NCBI RefSeq assembly: GCF_016806065.1 | Contig: NZ_CP032405.1 | Span: forward strand, 2,322,001-2,386,000 | DNA length: 64,000 nucleotides | Source: Rhizobium rosettiformans | GTDB lineage: Bacteria > Pseudomonadota > Alphaproteobacteria > Rhizobiales > Rhizobiaceae | Reading direction: 5' to 3' | Shown here: one piece after another, positions 55,375-62,831 of the stretch | Layout: the number at the start of each line of letters is the position of its first letter | Numbering within the stretch: position 1 is the first letter of the stretch | Made by a program: the position numbers and the translations under genes | Notes under the pieces: model-generated | Seen by the model: only the letters and a program-made list of their open reading frames with translations | Databases searched by the model: none | Told to the model about the DNA's origin: nothing

Positions 55375-56688
55375 GTGCAGACCAATTTCACCGCCGAGCA
55401 GCTCACCGATCCCCATGTCGCGGAAGCCGAAAGCATTCTGCGCAAATGCGTGCATTGCGGCTTCTGCACCGCCACCTGTCCCACCTATGTGACGCTCGGC
55501 AACGAGCTCGACAGCCCGCGCGGCCGCATCTACCTGATCAAGGACATGCTGGAAAACGGCCGCCCGGCGGATGACCAGATCGTCACCCATATCGACCGTT
55601 GTCTCTCCTGCCTCGCCTGCACCACGACCTGTCCCTCCGGCGTCGACTACATGCATCTGGTCGACCATGCCCGCATCCATATCGAAAAGACCTATCGCCG
55701 CCCGCTGATGAACCGGCTGACCCGCAACATGCTGGCGATGGTCCTTCCCTATCCGGGCCGCTTCCGTTTGGCGCTCAGACTCGCCGCTCTCGGTCGCCCC
55801 TTCGCCGGCCTTTTCGATCAGGTGAAGTCACTCAAGCCCATGGCCGCCATGTTGAGGCTCGCGCCTTCCAAGGTCGCGCCACCCTCGGACTTCGCCAAGC
55901 CCGCCATCCATGCCGCAGCCGCAACCCGTCGTGGCCGCGTCGCGATACTCACCGGCTGCGCTCAGCCTGTCCTCGATCCCGGCATCAACGAAGCGGCGAT
56001 TTCGCTTCTCACCCGCTTGGGCGTCGAGGTTATTGTACCTCAGGGTGAAGGCTGCTGTGGCGCGCTCGTCCACCATATGGGTCGCGAAGAACAGGCGCTC
56101 GACAGCGCTCGCCGCAATGTCGATGTCTGGACCCGTGCGATTGAAGCGGGTGGTCTCGACGCGATCATTGTCACGACCTCGGGCTGCGGCACGACGATAA
56201 AGGACTATGGCCACATGCTGCGTCTCGATCCGGCTTATGCTGAAAAGGCCGCGCGCGTTTCGGCACTCGCCAAGGACGTCACCGAATATCTTTCGACCAT
56301 CGATCTGCCGATCGCGGAGACGAAGGGGCTGACGGTTGCCTATCATTCCGCCTGTTCGCTGCAGCACGGTCAGAAGGTGACGATGGCACCAAAACTCCTT
56401 CTGAAATCGGCCGGCTTCACCGTCAAGGACCCGCCGGAAGGCCATCTCTGCTGCGGTTCAGCCGGCACCTACAACATCATGCAGCCGGAGATTTCCGCCA
56501 AGCTGAAGGCCCGCAAGGTGAAGAACATCGAGTCGACGAAACCTGACATCATCTCTGCCGGCAACATCGGCTGCATGACCCAGATCGGCTCGGCGACGGG
56601 CATTCCCGTTGTCCATACGGTCGAGTTGCTGAACTGGGCCTATGGCGGTCCGCGTCCGAAAGCGCTCGATCGCCGCGCGGCGGTTTGA
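55375..56688 (+). CDS. glcF: Glycolate oxidase iron-sulfur subunit GlcF
   Basis: The 437-residue protein carries two 4Fe-4S motifs near the N-terminus (CVHCGFCTATCPTY and CLSCLACTTTCPSG) and two CCG domains (GCCGALVHHMG and HLCCGSAGTYN). It passes electrons from the flavin subunits to the membrane quinone pool. Translation probably starts at GTG 55375 behind GGGGGAGGAA. The longer frame to 55246 overlaps the preceding membrane gene. It is the last gene of the operon. Confidence 0.94.
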   Translation: MQTNFTAEQLTDPHVAEAESILRKCVHCGFCTATCPTYVTLGNELDSPRGRIYLIKDMLENGRPADDQIVTHIDRCLSCLACTTTCPSGVDYMHLVDHARIHIEKTYRRPLMNRLTRNMLAMVLPYPGRFRLALRLAALGRPFAGLFDQVKSLKPMAAMLRLAPSKVAPPSDFAKPAIHAAAATRRGRVAILTGCAQPVLDPGINEAAISLLTRLGVEVIVPQGEGCCGALVHHMGREEQALDSARRNVDVWTRAIEAGGLDAIIVTTSGCGTTIKDYGHMLRLDPAYAEKAARVSALAKDVTEYLSTIDLPIAETKGLTVAYHSACSLQHGQKVTMAPKLLLKSAGFTVKDPPEGHLCCGSAGTYNIMQPEISAKLKARKVKNIESTKPDIISAGNIGCMTQIGSATGIPVVHTVELLNWAYGGPRPKALDRRAAV

Positions 56689-56751
56689 GCGAATTGTTAA
56701 GCGATAGCTGTAATGATTGTCCCGGGATGGAGCAGCCCGGGAGAGGCCATC

Positions 56752-57225
56752 ATGGCGAGAAAGACGATTGTTATCGCATTGCTGTTGCTGTGTCCGACCG
56801 TGACCCCGGCGGCAGCGATCGAGCGGATTTACTGCGCCACTTCCGACAGTGTCATAGACATGTCGCTGGAAAGCGGCTTCAGCAGCAAGGATCAGGAAAA
56901 GCTGGTGCATTTCCGTGGCATGGCCGGGGTCAAAGACAAGGCCGCACCATCCGGTTTTCGCCGCTTCCAGATCCGATCCGATATGCTGCGCCAATACTGG
57001 ATCGATGAGCGCGACCTGCGCTTCAGCATCCATGCCTTTGCCCCGGAAAGGGAGCCGCTCTATCGCGTGTCTGTGGCGATGATCACAGACCGTGGTTCGA
57101 CCACCGCAAAGCGGTTTACCGGGCGCTATGACCTGAAGGTCGTTAAGCTGAAGATGGGCAGCGCCGTCGGCGGTGAGCAGATCCTCTCCCACGAGGGTGA
57201 TATTTTCTGCGACATCAAGCGTTGA
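56752..57225 (+). CDS. Secreted protein of unknown function
   Basis: The 157-residue protein has a clear signal peptide (ARKTIVIALLLLCPTVTPAA, cleavage probably before IERIYC) and a compact mature part of about 133 residues with two cysteines (IYCATSDSV near the start, DIFCDIKR at the end) that could form a disulfide joining the termini. I do not recognise a family. The start at 56752 is supported by GGGAGAGG upstream. A terminator separates it from the convergent L,D-transpeptidase gene. Confidence 0.72.
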   Translation: MARKTIVIALLLLCPTVTPAAAIERIYCATSDSVIDMSLESGFSSKDQEKLVHFRGMAGVKDKAAPSGFRRFQIRSDMLRQYWIDERDLRFSIHAFAPEREPLYRVSVAMITDRGSTTAKRFTGRYDLKVVKLKMGSAVGGEQILSHEGDIFCDIKR

Positions 57226-57250
57226 CCGAGTGACACGAACCGAAAAGACA

Positions 57251-57277
57251 ACGGCCGCATCTTGGCGATGCGGCCGT
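57251..57277. terminator. Hairpin between secreted-protein and L,D-transpeptidase genes
   Basis: ACGGCCGCAT (57251-57260) pairs with ATGCGGCCGT (57268-57277) around a 7-base loop, followed by CTGCATTT. It serves one or both of the convergent genes. Confidence 0.65.
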
Positions 57278-57303
57278 CTGCATTTCATGAGCGGTGTTTG
57301 GGC

Positions 57304-57990
57304 TCAGCCGCCGAAGATCGTGCGCAGGATATCGACACCCTTGTCGTCGAAGGAGACGTCACCCTGGCGGTTGCCGGGGCCGATGACGATCACCTTGCTG
57401 CCAATCGCGGCGCGCTCGTAGAGATGCTCGACATCCTTGTTCATCATCCGGATGCAGCCCGACGACATGTTGAGACCGATCGTCCAGGGCTGGTTGGTGC
57501 CGTGGATGCGGAAGATCGTGTCGCGACCGCCCTTGTAAAGATACATGGCGCGCGCACCGAGCGGATTGTCCGGTCCGCCTTCCTGCACGACCGGCAGAAT
57601 ATGGCCCTTGGCGGCTTCGCGGCGGCGCATCTCTGCCGGCGGACGCCATTCGGGCCATTCCGCCTTGCGGCCGATCTTCACCACGCCAGACCAGCCGAAG
57701 CCTTCACGACCCACGCCGACGCCGTAGCGGGTCGCGCGGTTCTTGCCCTCGACATAGTAGAGAAACTTGTTGTTCGTATCGATGATGATCGTGCCCGGCT
57801 TCTCGTCCGTCGTCAGGCGCACGACCTTGCGCTTGAACTTCTCCGGCACTTCCTTGCGCTGCTGCGCAACGAGTGTGACGTCACTCGTCGTCTGGATGCG
57901 ATTGAGGCTGATGGCGCTGGCGGGCGCCGGCAAGGCGATGGTAAGCGCGATCACCGCCACCGCCGCCTTGCGGAAAGTCGTGTTGAACAT
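57304..57990 (-). CDS. L,D-transpeptidase (YkuD domain), first of two
   Basis: The 228-residue exported protein has a signal peptide (RKAAVAVIALTIALPAPASA) and a YkuD domain with His163 (FRIHGTNQPW) and nucleophile Cys179 in SSGCIRM. L,D-transpeptidases make 3-3 cross-links in peptidoglycan or attach proteins to it, which is important in Rhizobiaceae with polar growth. It lies 91 bases downstream of a second, related gene on the same strand. All catalytic residues are present. Confidence 0.9.
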   Translation of the reverse strand: MFNTTFRKAAVAVIALTIALPAPASAISLNRIQTTSDVTLVAQQRKEVPEKFKRKVVRLTTDEKPGTIIIDTNNKFLYYVEGKNRATRYGVGVGREGFGWSGVVKIGRKAEWPEWRPPAEMRRREAAKGHILPVVQEGGPDNPLGARAMYLYKGGRDTIFRIHGTNQPWTIGLNMSSGCIRMMNKDVEHLYERAAIGSKVIVIGPGNRQGDVSFDDKGVDILRTIFGG

Positions 57991-58081
57991 AGGCAGTCCC
58001 CCTGATTTACAGGGCTTAGAGCCTAGCCGCTTCCCCTCTCAAAGCAAGCGCTAATCGATCGATTGTGATATTTCCTGTGTC

Positions 58082-58903
58082 TCAGATCACAATGACCTTG
58101 GTGCCGACCTTCACGCGCTCATAGAGATCGGTCACGTCCTCGTTGCGCATGCGAATGCAGCCGGAGGACACGCCATTGCCGATCGACCACGGCGCATTCG
58201 TTCCGTGGATGCGGTAAAGCGTCGAGCCGAGATAGAGCGCGCGCGCGCCGAGGGGATTTTCCGGGCCGCCGGGCATGTGGGCAGGCAGGAAGTGCCCCTT
58301 GGCTGCCTCGCGGGCGATCATCTCCTGCGGCGGGCGCCAGTCCGGCCATTCGCGCTTGGACGTCACCTTGTGGGTGCCGGCCCATTCGAAGCCCGGCTTG
58401 CCGACGCCGACACCGTAACGCTTTGCCATGCCGTCGGCCATGACGAGATAGAGGAAGCGCTCGCGCGTATCGATGACGATCGTACCCGGCTTGTGCTTGG
58501 TCTGGTACTGGACCATCTGCGGCAGGAATTTCGGCTCGATCTGGGTGCGCACCGGCTTGTCCGGCCGCATCGCGACCTGCTGCGGCGCCGGCTGCTGCTG
58601 CGGGAAAAGCACGCGCCGCTGCTGCACGAGACGACGCTGCTGCTGCACCGGCTGCTGGCGCAGCACCTGTTGCGGCTGCTGCACCACCCGCTGACGCCCT
58701 GCCGGAACGGCCTGACGCATCCGCTGTGGCGTGGCAGAACTGCGCGTCTGTGCCGGGACGCCGCCGAGTTGCAGGACCCAGGACGCCTGGAGGTCGGGAC
58801 TGACCATCACAGGCGGACGGCTCTTGTAGCGATCACTCGCATGGACGGGCAGGGCAATCGACAGGCTGGTCAGCAAGGCCAGTAACAGGGAACGCTTCGA
58901 CAT
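58082..58903 (-). CDS. L,D-transpeptidase (YkuD domain) with Gln-rich linker, second of two
   Basis: The 273-residue protein has a signal peptide (KRSLLLALLTSLSIALPVHA), a linker of about 50 residues that is extremely rich in glutamine (residues about 70-110, for example VVQQPQQVLRQQPVQQQRR), and a C-terminal YkuD domain with His233 (RIHGTNAPW) and Cys249 (SSGCIRM). The catalytic half closely resembles the neighbouring gene, so the two are probably a tandem duplication. The linker could span the periplasm or bind the wall. ATG 58903 was chosen because it begins a typical signal peptide. An ATG at 58915 is also possible. Confidence 0.9.
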   Translation of the reverse strand: MSKRSLLLALLTSLSIALPVHASDRYKSRPPVMVSPDLQASWVLQLGGVPAQTRSSATPQRMRQAVPAGRQRVVQQPQQVLRQQPVQQQRRLVQQRRVLFPQQQPAPQQVAMRPDKPVRTQIEPKFLPQMVQYQTKHKPGTIVIDTRERFLYLVMADGMAKRYGVGVGKPGFEWAGTHKVTSKREWPDWRPPQEMIAREAAKGHFLPAHMPGGPENPLGARALYLGSTLYRIHGTNAPWSIGNGVSSGCIRMRNEDVTDLYERVKVGTKVIVI

Positions 58904-59109
58904 CGGACAACTCATGAACTAGGGACCGGATGCGGCGGCACAACATGCCGCCAATTCGAGCCGATGGTGCCAGAGCGAAGGCCGCCAATTGGTAAAGAGG
59001 CGTTCATGAAAATGCGATCGAAGTCGTAAACCTTTCGGAAGGGTTAGCGTCCGGTTTGGAAAACTCGTGAACAAATGGTAAACGCGTTTCCGCATTGGGG
59101 GAGAATCGC

Positions 59110-59745
59110 ATGGAGACGACAGCGGAAGGCCTGATCCGGGGAGAGGACGGTCTCGACCGCTGCTTCTGGCATGGCGGCCTCGACGACTATCGCCGCTACC
59201 ATGATGAAGAGTGGGGCCGCCCGGTCACCGATGATGTCAGGCTCTTCGAGAAGATCTGCCTCGAAGGATTTCAGTCCGGCCTCTCCTGGCTGACGATCCT
59301 GAGAAAGCGCGAGAACTTCCGCGCAGCCTTCGCCGGCTTCGACTTCCATCAGGTCGCCCGCTTCGGCGATGACGAGATTGCCCGATGCCTGGCGGACGCG
59401 GGCATCATCCGCCATCGCGGCAAAATCGTCTCGACCATCAACAACGCCCGCCATGCGATCGACCTCACGGCGGAATTCGGCTCGCTGTCTCGTTACTTCT
59501 GGAGTTACGAACCCGACGCATCGGAACGCCCGGAACGCATGGACTATGCAACACTCAGGGCCAATCCGACCTCGCCCACCTCGATCCGCCTGTCGAAGGA
59601 TCTGAAGAAGCGTGGCTGGACCTTTGTTGGCCCGACAACGGTCTATGCCTTCATGCAGGCCATGGGCCTGGTCAATGACCATATCGAAGGCTGCTGCCGT
59701 CGCGCGCCGACCGAGGAACTTCGGTCCCGGCTCGTCCGCCCCTGA
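59110..59745 (+). CDS. tag: DNA-3-methyladenine glycosylase I
   Basis: Tag removes 3-methyladenine from alkylated DNA. The 211-residue protein shows the family start RCFWHGG with Cys18 and YHDEEWGRP with His31, the central FEKICLEGFQSGLSWLTIL, and the C-terminal GWTFVGPTTVYAFMQAMG and NDHIEGC that supply the remaining zinc ligands. ATG 59110 has GGGGGAG upstream. Its stop codon abuts the stop of the convergent HAD gene. Confidence 0.93.
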   Translation: METTAEGLIRGEDGLDRCFWHGGLDDYRRYHDEEWGRPVTDDVRLFEKICLEGFQSGLSWLTILRKRENFRAAFAGFDFHQVARFGDDEIARCLADAGIIRHRGKIVSTINNARHAIDLTAEFGSLSRYFWSYEPDASERPERMDYATLRANPTSPTSIRLSKDLKKRGWTFVGPTTVYAFMQAMGLVNDHIEGCCRRAPTEELRSRLVRP

Positions 59746-60450
59746 CTAGGCCAGGTTGGCGACAAGCTCAGGTACATGCCCGAGATCCGGGATCTCGCGG
59801 AAGCGCGGCGCCTCCTCGGGCTTGTCGACATGCTCCAGCACCCAGGTCAGTTCATGCGGCACGAACACGCCCCAGGCGCCGGCGGCAATCGCCGGCACGA
59901 TGTCTGACTTCAGCGAATTGCCGATCATCATCCCCCGCTCCGGTCCTTCGCCATGTTTGCCGAAGATCCGCCGATAGGTGGTGGCGGTCTTGTCCGAGAC
60001 GATCTCGACTGCGTCGAAATAGTCGCCGAGGCCGGATTGTGCCAGCTTGCGCTCCTGGTCGAAGAGATCGCCCTTGGTGATCAGCACCAGGAAGTACTTG
60101 CCCGAAAGCGCCTCCAGCGCATCTCGTGCATGCGGCAGACATTCGACGGGGTGGCTCAAGAGATCGCGTCCAATCGCCAGGATTTCGCTGATCACGGAAG
60201 AGGGCGCACGGCCCTCCGTGACCTCCAGCGCCGTCTCGATCATCGAGAGCGTGAAACCTTTGATGCCGAAGCCGTAATGGGCGAGATTGCGCTTTTCCGC
60301 CTCCAGCAGACGGTCGGACACATGCTCACCTTCGGCATAATCGGCAAGCAGGCTGCGGAAATGGCCTTCGGTCAGCTTGTAATACTGCTCGTTCTGCCAG
60401 AGCGTGTCGTCGGCATCAAAGCCGATCACGGAGACAGGGCGGTTGGACAT
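59746..60450 (-). CDS. HAD family hydrolase
   Basis: The 234-residue protein has HAD motif I GFDADDTLW (residues 9-17), motif II Thr in LVLITKGD, a lysine in motif III and motif IV MMIGNSLKSDI, with a helical cap between I and II. These are soluble phosphatases, often acting on nucleotide or sugar phosphates. The substrate cannot be predicted. It abuts tag, and the terminator of the upstream DUF305 gene lies 53 bases before its start. Confidence 0.87.
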   Translation of the reverse strand: MSNRPVSVIGFDADDTLWQNEQYYKLTEGHFRSLLADYAEGEHVSDRLLEAEKRNLAHYGFGIKGFTLSMIETALEVTEGRAPSSVISEILAIGRDLLSHPVECLPHARDALEALSGKYFLVLITKGDLFDQERKLAQSGLGDYFDAVEIVSDKTATTYRRIFGKHGEGPERGMMIGNSLKSDIVPAIAAGAWGVFVPHELTWVLEHVDKPEEAPRFREIPDLGHVPELVANLA

Positions 60451-60502
60451 GACGCCTCCTTATCGATCAGGGAGCGTGAGACTAATCCGTCTGAACGGCA
60501 AA

Positions 60503-60528
60503 GCAATGGCGCCCGAAGGCGCCATTGC
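60503..60528 (-). terminator. Terminator after the DUF305 gene
   Basis: On the minus strand GCAATGGCGCC, loop TTCG, GGCGCCATTGC, then TTTG. The 11-pair perfect stem with a TTCG-type loop lies 21 bases after the DUF305 stop. Confidence 0.75.
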
Positions 60529-60549
60529 GGTTTTCGGATCTGGCGGAGC

Positions 60550-60933
60550 TTATTGCCCGTTCTTGGCAAGCCATTCCTTCATCATGGCGATCTCGCCTTC
60601 CTGGGCTGAGATCACCTCTTCGGCGAGCTTGCGGATCTCCGGATCCTTGCCGTGCTCCAGCACGATCTTGGCCATGTCGATCGCGCCCTGGTGATGCGGG
60701 ATCATGCCCCGGACGAAATCGACATCGGCATTGCCGGTCAATTCCATGGTCATGTCCTTGTGCATCTTCGCATTGGCCTCCTGGAAGGCCTTGGAAGAGG
60801 GGCTATCGTTCATCATGCCATGGTCCATGCTGGACATGTCGTGGCCCTGATGCATGTTTGCGTCCTGGGCGAAGGCGGCAGAGGTGTAAAGCGCGGTCGT
60901 GAGCGACGCGGCAACGAGAATTGTCTTCAGCAT
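60550..60933 (-). CDS. DUF305 (CopM-like) periplasmic metal-binding protein
   Basis: The 127-residue protein has a signal peptide (KTILVAASLTTALYTSAAFA), a His/Met-rich stretch (NMHQGHDMSSMDHGMMND) and the DUF305 core (FVRGMIPHHQGAIDMAK, HGKDPEIRKLAEEVISAQE). Members such as cyanobacterial CopM bind copper. Copper or silver handling in the periplasm is likely. The next upstream gene encodes another Met-rich exported protein, so the two may form a copper-response unit. Confidence 0.88.
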   Translation of the reverse strand: MLKTILVAASLTTALYTSAAFAQDANMHQGHDMSSMDHGMMNDSPSSKAFQEANAKMHKDMTMELTGNADVDFVRGMIPHHQGAIDMAKIVLEHGKDPEIRKLAEEVISAQEGEIAMMKEWLAKNGQ

Positions 60934-60998
60934 TGAAGTCTCCTGTGCTGATCTGATGAGAAAAATGCGCGTGCCAAAGGCAGCGCGGTGTCATCGGA

Positions 60999-61394
60999 TC
61001 AGGCGCGGGGAGGGGGCGTCTGCGGCGCCATCAGCTGAGACACGAGCCGTGGCGCAAGAGTGATCGCTTCGGCGGCGCGCGCCGGCTTTCCGCTGTCGGC
61101 AACGGCGGGAAGGGCCGGCAGGGTCAAACAGGCTGAGCAATGCCAGCTTCTCTTCATCGGCTTGGAGCTGTGCTCAGTAGCATCGTCATTATCGGCAGCC
61201 GTCATGCGGCTGACCAAATGAGGGCAATCGACATCGATCATGGCTTGGATCGTGGGTGCGGAAAACGTCCCATGCGGATCGCTGGCGTCCATCGCATGTG
61301 CCATGGGCATCGCCATCACCGACATGCCGGTCATCGGCATGGTGCCATAGGCGAAAGCTGCGATCAGCAGCAGGAGGCGGGCGAGCACTTGCAT
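60999..61394 (-). CDS. Met-rich exported protein with CxxC motif, possibly copper-related
   Basis: The 131-residue protein starts with a hydrophobic signal or anchor segment (QVLARLLLLIAAFAYG) followed by a Met-rich stretch, MPMTGMSVMAMPMAHAM. It also has a cysteine motif WHCSACLTLPALPAV near residue 95 and an Ala/Pro-rich end. The start at 61394 was preferred because the signal-like segment begins there. Frames further upstream overlap the next gene region without support. I recognise no named family. The Met and Cys content and the neighbouring DUF305 gene suggest a metal role. Confidence 0.6.
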   Translation of the reverse strand: MQVLARLLLLIAAFAYGTMPMTGMSVMAMPMAHAMDASDPHGTFSAPTIQAMIDVDCPHLVSRMTAADNDDATEHSSKPMKRSWHCSACLTLPALPAVADSGKPARAAEAITLAPRLVSQLMAPQTPPPRA

Positions 61395-61447
61395 GCGATG
61401 AAGATGATGCTGGATCGAGGCGAATGCAAGGCCGACAGTGCCGCCGC

Positions 61448-62194
61448 TCAATGCGCAATCACGTGATGCACGATCTGATAGTCGCGGCTTTCCTCGCCGA
61501 AGGGAACCACCGGCCAGTCCCAACGCTCCCGAGCTGCGCCCGTATCGACGCCGTGCATCAGGTCTATAGTCTCCTGCGCAGCTCCGGAGCGGTCGATGAC
61601 GGTACAGCTGACATCTGTCACGAGGCAGGTCTCGGCCGAAACCTGTGCCAGTCCCTCGACATGCGCGGCGATCGCCTGACGGATCAGCGCTTCTTCCTCG
61701 GCATGACCTTCGAGACGCCGGCTCATGCCGATCCCGATCTGCGACAAGAGATTGGCAGAGACGACAAGATCGAGATAGGGCACCTGTCGGAGAAACGCGA
61801 GCGGCTGCAAAGGCTGGCGGGCAAGCAGCGCATCCAGCCCGGAAAGATCCCGCTCGATCAGCCGGACATTCTTCAGCCGCTTGACCGTGAGCCAGCTTCT
61901 TACGCTTGCCAGATGCACGAGATCCACCAGCACCACCGTGTCGAACAAGCGCGACAGCTCAATGACCGGCACATCGCGCAACAGCCCGGAACCGAGCACC
62001 ACCACCGTCCGCCGCTGCCGGCATCCTTTAGCAGCCCCGAGAATGGCCGCCTTCGTCCGGCGTTCATGCTCGACCCATGCCGCACGACAGCGATTGGCAC
62101 GCGCCCAGAGATTGACGGAGGAACGGATCAACGGGCGATGCGCTGTCGAGGTTAAAGGCCACGTCGCGGCATAGTTCAGGGCTTCGAGGATCAT
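61448..62194 (-). CDS. Protein of unknown function, possible SAM-dependent methyltransferase
   Basis: The 248-residue protein has a glycine-containing strand-loop (RTVVVLGSGLLRDVPV, near residue 62) followed by an acidic strand end (VVLVDLVHLASV), the pattern of motifs I and II of class I methyltransferases. The remaining sequence (DLVVSANLLSQIGIG) is compatible with motif IV. I do not recognise a specific family and no substrate is suggested. It lies 3 bases after the RelE-type toxin gene on the same strand, and 53 bases before the Met-rich protein gene. Confidence 0.65.
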   Translation of the reverse strand: MILEALNYAATWPLTSTAHRPLIRSSVNLWARANRCRAAWVEHERRTKAAILGAAKGCRQRRTVVVLGSGLLRDVPVIELSRLFDTVVLVDLVHLASVRSWLTVKRLKNVRLIERDLSGLDALLARQPLQPLAFLRQVPYLDLVVSANLLSQIGIGMSRRLEGHAEEEALIRQAIAAHVEGLAQVSAETCLVTDVSCTVIDRSGAAQETIDLMHGVDTGAARERWDWPVVPFGEESRDYQIVHHVIAH

Positions 62195-62197
62195 GTC

Positions 62198-62467
62198 TTA
62201 CCGATAGACGGAACAGCGATGGCCGATCTCGACCACAAGCACGATGAGTTTTCCGTCTTGGATATCGCAGATGATGCGGTAGTCGCCAACTGTGTAGCGC
62301 CAATAGGCACCGAGTTTGCTCCCATGGAGCGGGTCTCCAAGGCTTCTGGGATTATCGTGTTTGGCAAGCCGCTCTTCCAGAAACCGTTTTATACGGCGGC
62401 GAATGACAGGATCGAGTTTCTCGACCGTTTTCCGAACGGGCTGACGATACTCAATCGTCCAGGCCAC
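62198..62467 (-). CDS. RelE/ParE-superfamily toxin
   Basis: The 89-residue basic protein has the RelE pattern: WTIEYRQPVRKTVEKLD at the N-terminus, the central PLHGSKLGAYWRYTVGDYR (given as 19 residues) and IICDIQDGKLIVLVVEIGHR at the end. RelE toxins cut mRNA in the ribosome. Translation probably begins at GTG 62467, behind GAGGAG, so that the gene overlaps the antitoxin by 17 bases. A start at 62491 adds eight unlikely residues. Overlap and order (antitoxin first) are typical of type II modules. Confidence 0.87.
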   Translation of the reverse strand: MAWTIEYRQPVRKTVEKLDPVIRRRIKRFLEERLAKHDNPRSLGDPLHGSKLGAYWRYTVGDYRIICDIQDGKLIVLVVEIGHRCSVYR

Positions 62468-62678
62468 GCCAGAACTCCTCGGAACTGACAACCTTGTCTT
62501 CGCCGCTCCTGATACGCTTCACGGCCTCGTCGGCAGCGGCGAGATCCTGGAGATTTTCAAGTTCGCGCTGAATCATCTGGCGCAGATAATCATCCGGCTC
62601 CGCGCCGGCTTCCGAGGCGTATTCGACGATCAACTGATGCATTTCTTCCGGCATATCGAGCGTGACGCGCTTGTTCAT
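62451..62678 (-). CDS. RelB/StbD-type antitoxin
   Basis: The 75-residue acidic protein starts with a ribbon-helix-helix-like segment (MNKRVTLDMPEEMHQLIVEY) and ends with a flexible acidic part (VVSSEEFWRGLDD), as in DUF6290/RelB antitoxins. It binds and neutralises the toxin encoded by the overlapping downstream gene and normally represses the operon. The 153-base region to hisS on the other side is shared with the hisS promoter. Confidence 0.83.
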   Translation of the reverse strand: MNKRVTLDMPEEMHQLIVEYASEAGAEPDDYLRQMIQRELENLQDLAAADEAVKRIRSGEDKVVSSEEFWRGLDD

Positions 62679-62765
62679 CGGAGCGATCCCTGTTTCGAAG
62701 CCTCAGCATACCAGTGAAAGCGCCCATTTTCCAGCATCCGCCCTCGCGCCCACCCGCCTTCGCCC

Positions 62766-62794
62766 TTGCCGCCAAATCCTTGATCCTCTAAGAC
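62766..62794 (+). promoter_or_regulatory. Possible hisS promoter
   Basis: TTGCCG (62766-62771) and TAAGAC (62789-62794) are spaced by 17 bases and lie 37 bases before the hisS start codon. Confidence 0.35.
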
Positions 62795-62831
62795 ACCGGC
62801 ACCTTTTTGAAACGAAATTCCGGTTGTCATC

